Shown one piece after another: positions 1 to 11,284 of a stretch of 64,000 bases of DNA. Made by a program: the position numbers and the translations under genes. Positions within the stretch are counted from its first letter, which is position 1. Every line of letters starts with the position of its first letter. The notes under the pieces were generated by a model. The model was given only the letters and a program-made list of their open reading frames with translations, did no database searches and was not told where the DNA came from. The DNA comes from Eucommia ulmoides (taxonomy: Eukaryota; Streptophyta; Magnoliopsida; Garryales; Eucommiaceae): assembly GCA_016647705.1 (NCBI GenBank), contig CM028340.1:9301001-9365000 (forward strand). The letters are read 5' to 3'.

Positions 1-369
1 AATTGAGTTGATCAGTTGATTTAATTTAGGTTGTTCTATGATATTTGTGAAATTTTGATATTTTCGAGTGTGGTAATATTTGTTGAAAATGGATTTTGAT
101 TAAAAAAAAAATACACGATCCATAAATTCTTTTTGTATTATGAAGACAATACACCAATAAAATATTCAGATAGATATTGGTCAACTACTAACGATAGGTA
201 GAGTCCAAATGTGAAGTAATTGTTGAGACTTTTGGGGGACTTTATATAATAGTTTAATATGCATTTTATGTTAATTTTTATTTTGAGCTTAAATGATATT
301 TTAAAAATTGAAGTGGGGGGGATTTTATGTAATAGTTCTACACATGTTACGTGAGTTTTGAACTTTTGA
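1..369. other. AT-rich sequence without recognised gene
   Basis: I see no coding potential, RNA gene or clear repeat boundary here. It may be the body of the minus-strand LTR whose terminus lies at 1370, but I cannot align it with the related LTR at 17450-18884 by eye. Confidence 0.4.
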
Positions 370-655
370 GACGTATTTATATGTTTGAAATGTATTTATG
401 TGGATTGAAACATATTTATGTATCTCGAGAAGTATTTATATGGTTGAGACGTATTTATGTGTTTCTAGATGTATTTATGTGGTTGACAAGTATTTATATG
501 ATTGAGATGTATTTATGTGGTTTGAAATGTATTTATATGTTTGAAACGTATTTATGTATTTTGTGACGTATTTATACAATTAAGACGTTTTTATGTGTTT
601 GTGACGTATTTATGTGGTTGAGATGTATTTATGTGTTTTTAGACGTATTTTAGAA
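370..655. repeat. Minisatellite, ~20-bp unit, about 15 copies
   Basis: Successive units read acgtatttatgtggttgag with small changes; the core gtattta recurs every 19-21 bases from about 372 to 650. Units vary at the third to last positions and in the tg/ta step after the core. The open frame across it (351-566) is a by-product of the repeat and is rich in YLCG/YVF-like repeats; I do not call it a gene. Confidence 0.85.
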
Positions 656-1139
656 AATCCGTTATTTGAAATTGGATAGTGTTGATATTTATGAAAAAGT
701 TTACAGGATTATAAAACTAAATTGGGATTTTAATGTGGATATTGGAGATGAATATTGTTTTAGTCTCACAGGATAGTCTACGAGGAATTTGAGTTATCTA
801 TTGGTTATGATGTTGGTTGCGAATATGTTGGTTTGAATGTTTGATGTAATTGATCAATGTTAGTTATGGGATATTATAATGGACTTCAAATGTCATGCCA
901 AGTAAGAAAAATTATTGAGGTCATAGACCCATTAGAATTGAGACAAACCCAATTCAAGTGAGACTACCGTGATATTTTAAAAAACATATTTGTTGGTTAT
1001 AAATATAGATATATATTTATTGCTATTTTTATCAAAGTAGCGCAATGGAAGTATTTAGAAATATAAGATTCTTTGATAATTGGTTATCTGTGTTAGGTGT
1101 TATCGAACAATTGTTTCAATATTAATCATTTATTAATTT
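656..1139. other. AT-rich sequence without recognised gene
   Basis: No open frame of note and no RNA gene. It may be LTR sequence continuous with the fragment ending at 1370. Confidence 0.35.
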
Positions 1140-1370
1140 ATTTATTACGCAAGTATCCCCTTAAAATAAAAAAAAATATTAATTATATCCCAAAACTCTT
1201 AAAAATATATTTTAAATAACATAATAGTCCCAAAACTTCCAAAATCAATTTAAAATAAACATTTGACTCCCAAAAATTATTTATACCATAAATTCGCAAA
1301 ACAGTCCTAAAAATATTATATTTTTACATAAAGTAATATTTTCAAGAATATAAATTTTTGAGGTATTACA
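1140..1370 (-). mobile_element. Terminal part of a chromovirus-like LTR
   Basis: Read on the minus strand from 1370 the sequence begins TGTAATACCTCAAAAATTTA and continues with a dozen or more blocks shared with the start of the plus-strand LTR at 17450 (TGTAATACCCCGAAAATTTA), including 'aatttatggtataaat'. This fixes an LTR 5' end at 1370 on the minus strand. A TGTAATACC start is common in Ty3/gypsy chromoviruses of the Tekay/Del type; that is family knowledge. The other LTR end and a partner LTR are not visible, so solo versus full element is unresolved. Confidence 0.6.
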
Positions 1371-1790
1371 ATTCAGACCCTGAACTAAGCCTTGTCGGTT
1401 GACGTTCCTGCCGTGTTGATGTCAAATCCACCGAACGTCACCGATCAAAGCATCACTTGCTGAGCTATTTTCCTATCTTTTCAACTTTTCTTTCTGCACG
1501 TCTATAATTATTTTTTACTAATGATAATACTTTACCATCATGACCTGTATCTGAATAGTAATTGCTGTTTTAAGTTTTGAGAATTTGTGATAAATGTAGT
1601 ACATTTTTATCAGTACACGTCATTCGTACGTTTAATGCATATTTTTAACGCTTTTATTTTCTTCTCTTTCTTCATTTGTTTGGATATTTAAAGCTAAAGC
1701 AAGGGTTAATCATTTTTCACGCTTCCAAAAATTTTCTTTTTGCATCAATACTGATTTTGCAAGAACTCCTTTCCCTCTTACTTCTTATCT

Positions 1791-2262
1791 TTGATAGTCA
1801 TAGGATCCACCACATGGATCAACCCTTCTGTCTTTGCAAATATTCAAACCGAGAGATACAACAAAGTAGAATTGGAGGAGCATTTTTGTTCTTTGATGCT
1901 AGTAGCAAAAATTGCTAAGGATGAGCATTCGCATCTTTATGCCCTAGAGAAGGCTTCCACAGTCTTTGGCGCCATGGAAGCAACACACTTTCAAGCCGTC
2001 TCCCGTCTTTTAGAACTTATAAATGAACTGAAAGATGTTGAGAGGAACAAATGGGATCTAGCCACTGGCTTCACCTACCAGAAGCTCTTCTCCGATTTTA
2101 TGAAGGCAAAGTGGAACAAACTCCTATAGAAAAAACGAGCAGAAGAGGACCAAGATCTGTGAGTTGATCAATAAACTCAACAAGTACGAGGAGAATGCCT
2201 TCTACTTCTCCAACTCAGATTTAGAGGATCTGGGTTCACCTGCTTTTCCAGAGTCAGAATGA
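1791..2262 (+). pseudogene. Broken ORF, probable retroelement accessory protein
   Basis: The open frame 1791-2129 encodes about 112 residues rich in charged and leucine heptad-like stretches (ELINELKDVERNKWDLATG). Just after its stop, in another frame past a run of A at 2131-2136, the sequence continues as a plausible acidic tail (about 2142-2262, containing NSDLEDLGSPAFPESE and a stop), so a single frameshift probably breaks one longer protein. I do not recognise a named domain. Downstream lie an A/T-rich 3' end and then 75-bp tandem repeats. That layout resembles the non-pol 3' region of Tat-lineage Ty3 elements, which often hold an extra antisense ORF and tandem repeats; this link is inference. 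Confidence 0.4.
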
Positions 2263-2859
2263 AGCCCCTCTCTTAGCTCCAGTTAAAGATGAAGAAGAAA
2301 ATCTTCTTTTTGCTTGTCTCTTTTTATTTTTATTTTGAATGAACAGTCATGTTTCTATTCTGGAGAAACATTTTTTTTTTTTTTTTGTAACCGTGTACTG
2401 TGTACCCCTTTTTTGCATAAATAAAAATACATGGGGTTCTTGATACAGTCTTGATTTTTTGATCTCATATTGTTTCCTTACCTTATTTGAGTTCACCCCT
2501 GCCTGGCCTCCTTCATAACTAGGTTAAGAAAGTTGAACTAGTTATGAATTATTTGTTAGGCTTATGACAGTATGTTGAATCGATCCAATTCCTTAGTTGT
2601 AGAAAAAATTCCAATAGATAACCAGTCTCAATCCTACCAATAAGGTAAGTTTTCTGGGTACTTCTTATGGATGGAATTGGTGATATAAAATAGATAATGG
2701 AAATGAAGTTTCTTGCGAGTTGTAAGTGACTCGAACAGTGTCAACTAAAGTTTAGCTGTCCTGTATTACAAAGATTTGCCGGGTTAAGTAATGAAAACCA
2801 ACCAAAGCTAAGCTTGAGTTGCAAACTAAAGTACTTATTCAAAATTTGGTCAGATGATA
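2263..2859. other. Non-coding 3' flank
   Basis: T-rich tract at 2369-2386 and a run resembling a transcript 3' end (about 2400-2440, 'tgcataaataaaaatacatgg'-like), followed by sequence without coding potential. No RNA gene seen. Confidence 0.4.
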
Positions 2860-3535
2860 CTGAGCTTAGGTGTCTTGGCGACATGCTCGGTTTCAGGTCG
2901 GACCATAACTCTCAATAAGTTTTTGAGTCAAAGAACTCAGTCGTTTGCTGGGCTGAGGTGCCCAATTAATTGTTGAGCTTACATGCTCAGTTAAACTTTG
3001 AGTTAGAGAACTCAGTTGTTTGCTGGGCTGAGATACCAAGTTAAGGGATGAGCTTACATGCTTAGTTAAACTCTGAGTTAGAGAACTCAGTTGTTTGCTG
3101 GACTGAGATGCCCAATTAAGTGCTGAGCTTACATGCTTAGTTAAACTCTAAGTTAGAGAGATTAGTTGTTTGCTGGGATGAGGTGCCCAATTAAGTGTTG
3201 AACTTACATGCTCAGTTAAACTCTGAGTTAGAGAACGCAGTTGTTTGCTGGGCTGAGGTGCCCAGTTAAGTGTGGAGCTTACATGCTCAGTTAAACTCTG
3301 AGTTAGAGAACTCAGTTGTTTGTTGGGTTGTGGTATCTAGTTAAGTGTTGAGTTTACATGCTCAGTTAAACCTTGAGTTAGAGAACTCAGTTGTTTTTTG
3401 GGCTGAGGTACCTAATTAAATACTGAGCTTACATGCTCAGTTAAACTCTGAGTTAGAGAACTCAGTTATTCACTGGGCTGAGGTGCCTAGTTAAGTGTTG
3501 AGCTTGCATGCTCAACTATATGTAGCATACTTACT
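2860..3535. repeat. 75-bp tandem repeat array, ~8.5 copies
   Basis: The marker gagcttacatg (with variants) starts at 2975, 3050, 3125, 3200, 3275, 3350, 3425 and 3500, an exact 75-base period with no length drift. Each unit contains the inner echoes ctcagttaaactctgag and gagaactcagttgtttgctgg. A more diverged unit precedes 2975. The array stops at the boundary with the LTR fragment at 3541. Confidence 0.95.
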
Positions 3536-3540
3536 TTGAG

Positions 3541-3975
3541 TCGTTAAGTGAATGTTTTCACCTAAATACGGGATAGGGATATCAGTATTGAAGTGATTAC
3601 ATATTCTCTCACTTGATACTCGGAAGAGGTAGTGAAAGAGCAATAGCACGGGGACCTTGATTATTGAATGAATGAAATTCGCTAATAATTACTTAATAGA
3701 ATAATATAAGAATAACGAGACGAAATCAAGCCCCTAGAATATTTGTGCATAGATAATCCATATTTTATTTTATTTTTGTATTTATATTTATTTTAGTTTA
3801 TTTTTATAAAAATTCAAAATTTAATCGACTAAATAAAGTTAAGTTACGATAATTGCGGTACTTATCGATAATTTAAATTAATCCCTATGGATACGACAAC
3901 CCTTACTATTCCTTATACTATTAAAACTTGACTTATACACTTGCGGTATTGTAGCGACGAAATAATTCACTACCA
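3541..3975 (+). mobile_element. 3' part of an LTR (array member 0)
   Basis: Matches the last ~440 bases of LTR A (5500-5945), including 'cctaaatacgggata' and 'gaaatcaagcccctagaa', and ends in ctacca like the others. Its upstream part is missing and replaced by the 75-bp repeat array. Confidence 0.85.
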
Positions 3976-3981
3976 AATTTT

Positions 3982-3999
3982 TAGCGCAGTTGCCGGGGC
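3982..3999 (+). other. Primer-binding site, degenerate, tRNA-Asp type
   Basis: Reads tagcgcagttgccggggc, three changes from the complement of the tRNA-Asp 3' end. It lies six bases after the LTR end, the normal position for a PBS. Confidence 0.75.
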
Positions 4000-4229
4000 T
4001 TGACATTTTTTATTATTGTTAATATTGTGAATAAGTAACTTAATTTTTATTTAGGCATTTATTTATTTTTTTACTAATTTTTGATTTTGAGTTTGTTTAT
4101 TTTGTGAAGTTCTTGGAGTTGACTCATCAACAAGTCCTCTTGAGATTTTCTTAAGAAGATTCCGAGTCGTTTTATTGTGCTTAGGATAGATATAAGGAAT
4201 TTCACGTTCGGTTCCCTAGTCATAGTTTT
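4000..4229 (+). pseudogene. gag leader and start, truncated by LTR A
   Basis: Homologous to 5970-6190 of internal 1: same leader, same 'ctcatcaacaagtcctc' near the gag start and same FYC-type codons with a tag stop. It breaks off at 4229, exactly where LTR A starts, so most of the internal region has been lost. Confidence 0.75.
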
Positions 4230-5945
4230 TGATGAGTGATTTACTTAACAAAAAATCAAGTACTTTTACATTAAAAAATTTGAGTGTTTTTCAAGTATTT
4301 TTGTTAGTTTAATGTGTTTTTGTTGTGTTTTGTAGGATTACAAATAAATGGGAGAAATTGTGCAAAATACGAGCAACTGCTGTAACTTCAAGGCCAATTT
4401 TGATCATGATTCAATTTTATTTTAAAAAATATCAAAACATAGAAGTTGTATATCTACGTTTTATATTTTTATAGGTTTTTGAATTATCTCAATCGGAGTT
4501 CGAACAAGAAAGTTACAACAAAAATACGAATCAAGCGCCTGTGCCTTCCAAAGTGCGCTGCAACGCGAAATTGAGCACGCTGCAGCTCCCAAAAGGTTGC
4601 TATAGCGCTCTCCGATTAGAGGGTTGCTGGCCTTAGTGTGCTCCATTGCGCTAAAATGCATGCTATAGCGCTGTCTGTCGCATCTGAACCCTATTTTAGG
4701 GTATTTAAGCTCATTTTGACAAAAAAAGAAGAAGGGAGGAACGAAGGAAGAACAGAGATGAGGCAATTTTGCGAGCAATAAGAGGCGATTTTGGGCAAGA
4801 AAACACCAGATGATGGCATTTTGATGTGAGATCGGCGAAAAAAATCATTGGTGGCATGTGGGATTTAAGATTTGGAGCCCAAACCCACAATAAGCATTTT
4901 TTCTTCCTCTCTCTCTCCCTAATTTTGATTTAACTTTGTATTTGTAATAGTGTGTTGAACATATTTACAATTATGAATTTATTAAAAAGAATGGTTATGA
5001 ATTTATCTATGTTGAGCTAATATCTAGATCTAGGACTTGATGTAGTCTCGTTTGAACCGTGTTGTGAATATTTTGTTAGTTGTTAAATTTAATTCTATTT
5101 TATGCATATCTTAGGCCTAATGTGTTTAATTCATGTGGCCAATGAGTTAGACAATATTAGGTTACAAATTTTATACTTGGGAGAAGTTAAATTCGTAACC
5201 GAGGAGTGCATAACTTAGGTTGTTGTGATTCCGAGAGGAAATCAACACCTTAAGTAAACTAGTTTAGAATTTAGGATTTTGTGAAATCGGGAGGGGATCA
5301 AGTTCTAGATTTACCAACTAGATTTTTCATTCAATTGTGTTTGCCTCTTTAATGCTTCCAAATGATATTTTGGTTGAATTGAGAACTTGGGATCTGACAC
5401 TTGGGTGAGGTAATCTCGGGTTCGAGCTTAGGTTAAACACAACGTAAGTTTTAATAGATCGAGAAATATTTAGATCTTGCATAATCTATAAGGTCGGGTA
5501 TAACGAATATTTTCACCTAAATACGGGATAAGGATATCGGTATTGAAGTGATTACATATTCTCTCACTTGACGCTCGGGAAAGGTAGAGAGAAAGCAATA
5601 ACACGGGAACCTTGATTATTGAATAAATAGAATTAACTAATAATTAATTAATAGGATAACATAGGAATAACGAGATGAAATCAAGCCCCTAGAACATTTG
5701 TGCATAAATAATCCATATTTTATTTTATTTTTGTATTTATATTTATATGTATTTTAGTTGTTTTAGATTTATTAAATTTTAAAACCCAAAATTTGATCAC
5801 CTAAATAAAGTTAAGTTATAATAATCGAGATACTTAACGACAATTTAAACCAATCCCTATGAATACGACAACCCTTTACTTCCTATACTATTTCAACTTG
5901 ACATGTACACTTGCGGTATTGTAGCGATGAAAAAAATCGCTACCA
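4230..5945 (+). mobile_element. LTR A (~1716 bp)
   Basis: Starts TGATGAGTGATTTACTTAAC and ends in CTACCA immediately before a PBS. A TATA-like tatttaa lies at 4702-4708. U3 holds repeated gctgcaacgc and gctatagcgct motifs (4553-4675). The minus-strand open frame at 4461-4778 lies across U3/R and is not a gene. Confidence 0.9.
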
Positions 5946-5951
5946 AGTTTT

Positions 5952-5969
5952 TGGCGCCGTTACCGGGGA
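5952..5969 (+). other. Primer-binding site for tRNA-Asp
   Basis: tggcgccgttaccgggga matches the complement of the 3' end of plant tRNA-Asp(GTC) at 17 of 18 bases, six bases after LTR A. This is the clearest evidence for the priming tRNA of the family. Confidence 0.9.
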
Positions 5970-6084
5970 TTGGCCTTTTAAATTGTTGTTAATATTGTGA
6001 ATAAGTAATTTGATTTTAATTTAGGCATTTATTTTATTTTTAACTTTTGTTTTTAGTTTTGTTTATTCTGCGAGGTACTTGGAG

Positions 6085-7125
6085 ATGACTCATCAACAAG
6101 TCCTCATGAATTTTTCTCAACAAGATTCCGAGCCGTTTTATTGTGCTTAGGAACGATATAAGGAGTTGCTTATTCAGTTCCCTAATCATGGTTTCCCCTA
6201 TCTGATTCCCTAATCATGGTTTCCCAAAAGAGTGTCAACTGCTGAACTTTCTCGACGGGTTACAAGCCACAACAAGAACGTGGGTGGAAGGAGGAAACGG
6301 TACCACCTTTTTTTACGAACTAACCACAGACGAAGCCTATTTGTTTTTTGGAAGACATGGCCAATTTTGACTATCAAAGTCGGAATTATTCAGCACATTA
6401 CCAAAACTTAGGGGGATAATTCCAACATTTTGGCCCCATGGATTGACACCCCGAACCAACCTGTGGAGTCTTCCCCCATCCTAGAAGAATTGTTCACTGC
6501 AGTCATGGGAGAAACTCAATTTTTATTGAGGAAAACTCATGATTGACTCAATAAGTATGAGGACCGTCTTAATAAAATTAAGACGACCTACACTAAAATT
6601 GATACGATCGTAAAGTCTCTCGAGACACAAATTGGTCAACTTATTAGCTATATTGAGGCCGAGTCGGGAATGGTGGCATTAAGAGACGCACAAGCCATAT
6701 CCATATGTGAAAGCCACTATTAGGAATCGAATACGAGCAGGAGGAACTTGGGAGCGTTCAATGGAAATGATTCGAATGAGAAGGAAACCCAAGCATGGAT
6801 CGATGATAAAGAATTACAAGATAACAATTGTGAGTGTTCACCATTTGAGATCAAAATTGTGATGCCACCACGGATTGAAAACGATCACATCAATGAGAAT
6901 TCGATGTGACTCACTTGTCCCCCACTACCTTTAACTCCATTCTTTCATGCCCACCAAGCACATGAGCCAGAGAAGAATCAAGTTGAGAGCACGTTCCAAT
7001 TATTGCCATCTCATCAAGCTTGAGGGCGTTCTTAACAAAGACCCATTTATTATGTTGTATGACACATATTATGTGCGGAAGTCGCTCTTTGACGAGCCCT
7101 TCTTCATGTCAAGCCAAGGACGTTA
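6085..7125 (+). pseudogene. Ty3/gypsy gag-like protein, broken
   Basis: Begins with an ATG followed by MTHQQVL-type residues. It contains the retrotransposon_gag signature (EPFYCA, tag stop, ERYKELLIQFPNHG), then a segment homologous to NFLDGLQATTRTWVEGGNGT, and ends with SLFDEPFF-like residues and taa at 7123. Several stops and shifts break it. Gag forms the particle in which reverse transcription takes place. The same protein is recognisable at 10410-11284 and, on the minus strand, at 46600-47609. No zinc knuckle and no pol follow, so the element depended on another element's enzymes. Confidence 0.8.
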
Positions 7126-8751
7126 AACCAAGCACTTCTTGGGAGACAACTCAAGTTTTCAAATAATGGAGCCTAAGGATGCACGCTATGGGAAACAACC
7201 CCACACCAGTCACCTGGCCTGGAGCATCACCGTCAACCGTACTAGGAGGCAAAATTGTCTCACCTCCATAGTACTTGTTCTTATTCCCTTGTGCTTAATT
7301 TGTTCACATGTTTGACTTTGAGTTTGGGGGTGAGACACATGTCAGCTTATGTTGGTTTGGGTTAGGGAATGCTTGTGTGTGACTTTTCTACTTGTAACCT
7401 ATGTTCTTATGGACATATTTTTAGTTTCTTTTCTTTAGGTTGTTTAAATAAATTGTGAGTTTTGTTGAGATAAAATGACTTAAAATCGATGATGAATATA
7501 GGTACTTGATGTTTTCTTAGGTTGTTTGAAATGTATTGCATTGAGATTTCTGTGTGTTTGACTAGTGTTAATTGATATTAACTCTCGACTCATTCAATTG
7601 AGCACTATGAATCATGATCACTTAGCCTTTTAAGTACTTTGAGACCATTTATGTGTTTTAGGTAGGCTTTGACATCTCATGAACACTAGAACCTATTTGA
7701 GTGAAACTTGAAGCGAAATGCTAGGTTATGTGTCGTTGGAGAAATGACTTAGGCATTCTTGTTGGATTGTTTGGGCCTTTGAAGTTAACTCTTGAAAATT
7801 GTTTCCTCCCTCGTTGCCCCCGTTGAGCCTCATTGCCTAATTCTTTCATTACCCACATTTGTGCATCCAACCCACAACATGTTTTTCCACTTCCTAAACC
7901 CGTCACTAATAGGCATGTTTGCATGGATCATTGAGTATAAGGACTAGAGCGGGTTATGTTTGGAAAGTCATTTGTGGATTGGGATGTGTTTTTATTTTTT
8001 GTATTTGTGTGTTGTTAAAAAAAAAAAAAAAGTAAAGTCGTTGTAGTTTAATACTGAGTATTCCCGCCTATCGTCTTGTTCCCTACAACATTGGAGACAA
8101 TGTTGATTTTGAGTTTGGAGGTGTAGTTATAAATTGTTTTGAAAAAAAAAAATTGTTGTTTTGGTGTGTTTTGTGAATAATATAGTGTGGGATTGATTGA
8201 AAGAAGATATTTGATGAAAGGGGGAGTCGGTGAATTGTTTTCTCGAAAATTGTGCAAGATCCATGAGTTGTGATCTATGCCTAGGGTGATTTGAGCCTAA
8301 AAACGATATTTTCATCTACCTTTTACTCTAACCATACATTACTACCCGTAAAGTCCTTTTGATCTCCAATGGCATATATACCTATATAATTAGTGGAGAG
8401 CGACACAAAAAATGAGTTTATGGTTGTTCTTAAATTCACCATCTAGCGATTGTTCATTGTCTTCTTAGAACATAAATATATCCAAGGCTCATTTGGTTGG
8501 GTGAAAGTCATTGTGCACGCACTAACACATCTAGAATTTTGAGTGGATTGAAATTGATACTTAAAGTTGAAATTCTAGATAATCTTGATGTGTGCATTTC
8601 CTTTGAGCTTGGATCATTTTGTCGTTGCGGAGATTATTGCACGGTTTTTGATTCGATACAAAACTCACACTTTTTTCATTGGCATTTTAGTACATGATTT
8701 GTATTTTTCGTTATTTTCTTTTCATTTTACTTGAGAACAAGCAAACGTTTG
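7126..8751 (+). mobile_element. Non-coding 3' internal region of array member 1
   Basis: About 1.6 kb without pol. It contains gagtttgggggtgagac at about 7318-7336, a tRNA-Asp-like stretch at 8037-8075, the inverted repeat aacattg/caatgtt at 8087-8104, and gagtttggaggtgtag at 8111-8126. A short open frame at 8497-8697 has a counterpart at 12477-12677, but I do not call it a gene. Confidence 0.7.
8037..8075 (+). other. tRNA-Asp 5'-half-like sequence, copy 1
   Basis: gtcgttgtagt and gagtattcccgcct match plant tRNA-Asp(GTC) from its first base to the anticodon loop; I count about 31 of 36 identical positions. The D-loop is the most altered part. The 3' half is absent, so this cannot be a working tRNA gene. 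It lies in the internal region of an element whose PBS uses the 3' end of the same tRNA. Confidence 0.8.
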
Positions 8752-8765
8752 AGTTTTGGGATATT
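8750..8765 (+). other. Polypurine tract before LTR B, degenerate
   Basis: 'gagttttgggatatt' directly precedes LTR B, after 'gaacaagcaaacgtt', a context typical of the 3' end of plant Ty3 elements. The tract would prime plus-strand DNA synthesis. Confidence 0.65.
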
Positions 8766-10406
8766 TGATGAGTGGTTTATTTAACAACAAATTAAATACT
8801 TTTAGATTCAAATATTTGTGTGTTTTCAAGTATTTTTGTTAGTTTAATGTGTTTTGTAGGATTACAAATAACTGGGAGAAATTGGGCAAAATACGTTCAG
8901 GTGTGTAAATTCAAGGCTAATTTTGACAATGATTCAATTCTATTTTGGAAAATCTCAAAAGGTGGACATTGTAGATCTACGTCTTATCATTCTGTAGGTT
9001 TTTTAACCACCTCAATTGGAGTCAAGACAAGAATGTTATGAAAATAATATGAATCAAGCATTAGCATTGTCCAAAGGGCGTCGCAACGCGAAATTAAGCG
9101 AGCTGCAACGCCCTTCCATCAGAGTGTTTCTGGACTTAGCGCCGTCTATTGCATTTGAACCCTATTTTTAGGTATTTAAGCTCATTTTGACTAAAAAATA
9201 AGGGAAGGATGAAGGAAGATCAGAGGGGAGACGAGTTTGGGAGTAAGAGTAGGCGATTTTGGGCAAGAAAACACCGAATAATGGCATTTTAATGCGATAT
9301 CGATGAAGAAAACATAATTGGTGGCATGTGGGATTGAATATTTGGAGCCCAAACCCACAATAAATATTTTCTCTTCCCTTCTCTCCCTAATTTTGATTTA
9401 ATTTTGTATTTGTAATAATGTGTTAAACATGTTTACAATTATGAATTTATTGAAGAAATTGGTTATGGATTTGTCTATGTTTTTCTAATTTCTAGATCTA
9501 GGGCTTGATGAAGTCTCGTTTGAACCGTGTTGTGAATATTTTGTTAATTGTTAGATTTAATTTCATTTTATGCATTTCTTAAGTCTACTGTGTTTGATTC
9601 ATGTGGCCAATGAGTTATATGATGTTAGGTTGCGAATTTTATACTCGGAAAAGGTTGAAATCGTAACCAGAATTGGGAGTGCCTAACTTAGGTTGTTGTG
9701 AGTCCGGGAGGAAATCAACACCTAAGTAATCTAGTTGGAAATTTGGGATTTTGTGAAATCAGGAGGTGATCAAGTTCTAGATTTACCAACTAGGTTTTCT
9801 ATTCCATTCCAAACTATGCTCCCATATGATATTTTGGTTGAATTGAGAACTTGGGATTTGACACTCGGGAGACGTAATCTCGGGTTCGGACTTAGGTTAA
9901 ACACAACGTAAGCTTTAATAGATCGGGAGATATTTAGAGCTTGCGTAATCTATAATGTCGGGTATAACGAATGTTATCACCTATATACGAGATAGGGATA
10001 TCGGTATTGAAGTGATTACATATTCTCTCACTTGACGCTCGAGAGAGGTAGTAAGAGAGCAATAGCACGGGGACCTTGATTATTGAATAAACAGAATTAA
10101 CTAATAATTACTTAATTGGATAACATGAGAATAACGAGATGAAATCAAGCCCCTAGAACATTTGTGTGTAGATAATTCATATTTTTTATTTTTGTATTTA
10201 TATTTATATTTATTTTAGTTGTTTTAGATTTATTAAATTTTAAAACCCAAAATTTGATTGCCTAAATAAAGTTAAATTACGATAATCGCAGTTCTTAACG
10301 ACAATTTAAACCAATCCCTGTGGATACGACAACTCCTCACTTCTTATACAATTAAAACTTGACATGTACACTTACAGTATTGTAGCGACGAAGCAAATAG
10401 CTACCA
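8766..10406 (+). mobile_element. LTR B (~1641 bp)
   Basis: Starts TGATGAGTGG and ends AGCTACCA. It aligns with LTR A over its length with small indels. TATA-like tatttaa at 9173-9179. Downstream the PBS is missing: LTR B is joined directly to the gag body, so this internal region has a deletion of the leader and gag start. Confidence 0.9.
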
Positions 10407-10409
10407 AAT

Positions 10410-11284
10410 TCCCGAAGGAATGTCAACTACTCAACTTCCTCAACGGGTTACAAGCCACAACAAGAACTTGGATGGAAGGAGGAAATGGTACCACCTATTT
10501 CTACCAATTAACCGCAGACGAAGCCTTTTGGTTGTTGATAGACATGGCGGAGTTTGACTGTTACAGTTAGGATTATTCAACAAGCTACCAAAGCTTGGGG
10601 GATAATTTCAACATTTTGGTGTGGATTGACATCCCAGACCAATCTTTGGAGTCTTCCCCCACCTTGGAAGAGATGTTCACTGTATTCATGGGGGAGACTT
10701 AGATTTTCTGGAGGGAAACTCATGACTATCTTAATGAGCATGAGGACTGTCTTGATAATATTCAGACGACCTGCGCTGATATCGACGCGACCGTAAAGTC
10801 TCTTGAGATGCAAATCGGTCAACTTGTTCCCTTTATTGTGTTCGAGTCAGAAATTGTGGCACTGAAAGACACACAAGTCACATCCATGTGTGAAATCCAC
10901 CAAGAGGAATCGAATACAAGTGGGAAAAGCTTGGGTATGTTCAATGACAATGATTTGAATAAGGAGGAAACCCAAGATGACACTTGTGAATCTTCACCGT
11001 TGGTAATCCACATTGTGATGCCACTACCGACTAAAGACGACTATATCTGTGAAGATCTGATGTGGCTCACTTGTTTTCCACCACCCTTAGCAATGTTTTT
11101 TCATGCCAATCAAACACATAAGTCAGAGCAGAATCACGTTGAGCATACGTGCCGATTATTGCCATATCTTGAAAAGCTTGAGGGCGCTCTAAACGAAGAA
11201 CCATTTATTGTGTTGTATGACATATATTATGGGCGGAAGTCACTCTTTGACGAGCCCTTCTTCGTGTCAAGCCGAGGATATTAA
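10410..11284 (+). pseudogene. Ty3/gypsy gag-like protein, 5'-deleted copy
   Basis: Homologous to 6220-7125. The first part (10410-10700) includes NFLNGLQATTRTWMEGGNGT and ADEAFWLLIDMAEFD; the second part is an open frame 10808-11284 (158 residues) containing IHIVMPLPTKDDY, LTCFPPPLAMFFHANQ and KSLFDEPFF before taa. A tag stop and a frameshift separate the parts. The N-terminal FYC.W motif is lost with the PBS deletion. The C-terminal region is unlike standard gag zinc knuckles; its role is unknown. Confidence 0.8.

Noticed and set aside
4461-4778. Minus-strand 105-residue ORF
   Set aside because: Lies across U3/R of LTR A; the homologous places in LTRs B and C do not keep the frame.
8037-8075. 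Functional tRNA-Asp gene
   Set aside because: There is no T-arm, no 3' acceptor strand and no B box, so no complete tRNA can form.
8497-8697. Short ORF conserved at 8497-8697 and 12477-12677 in both array members
   Set aside because: The residues are similar (for example LKVEILDNL), but the surrounding non-coding DNA is about as similar, so there is no sign of protein-level selection. It is absent from the minus-strand relative.
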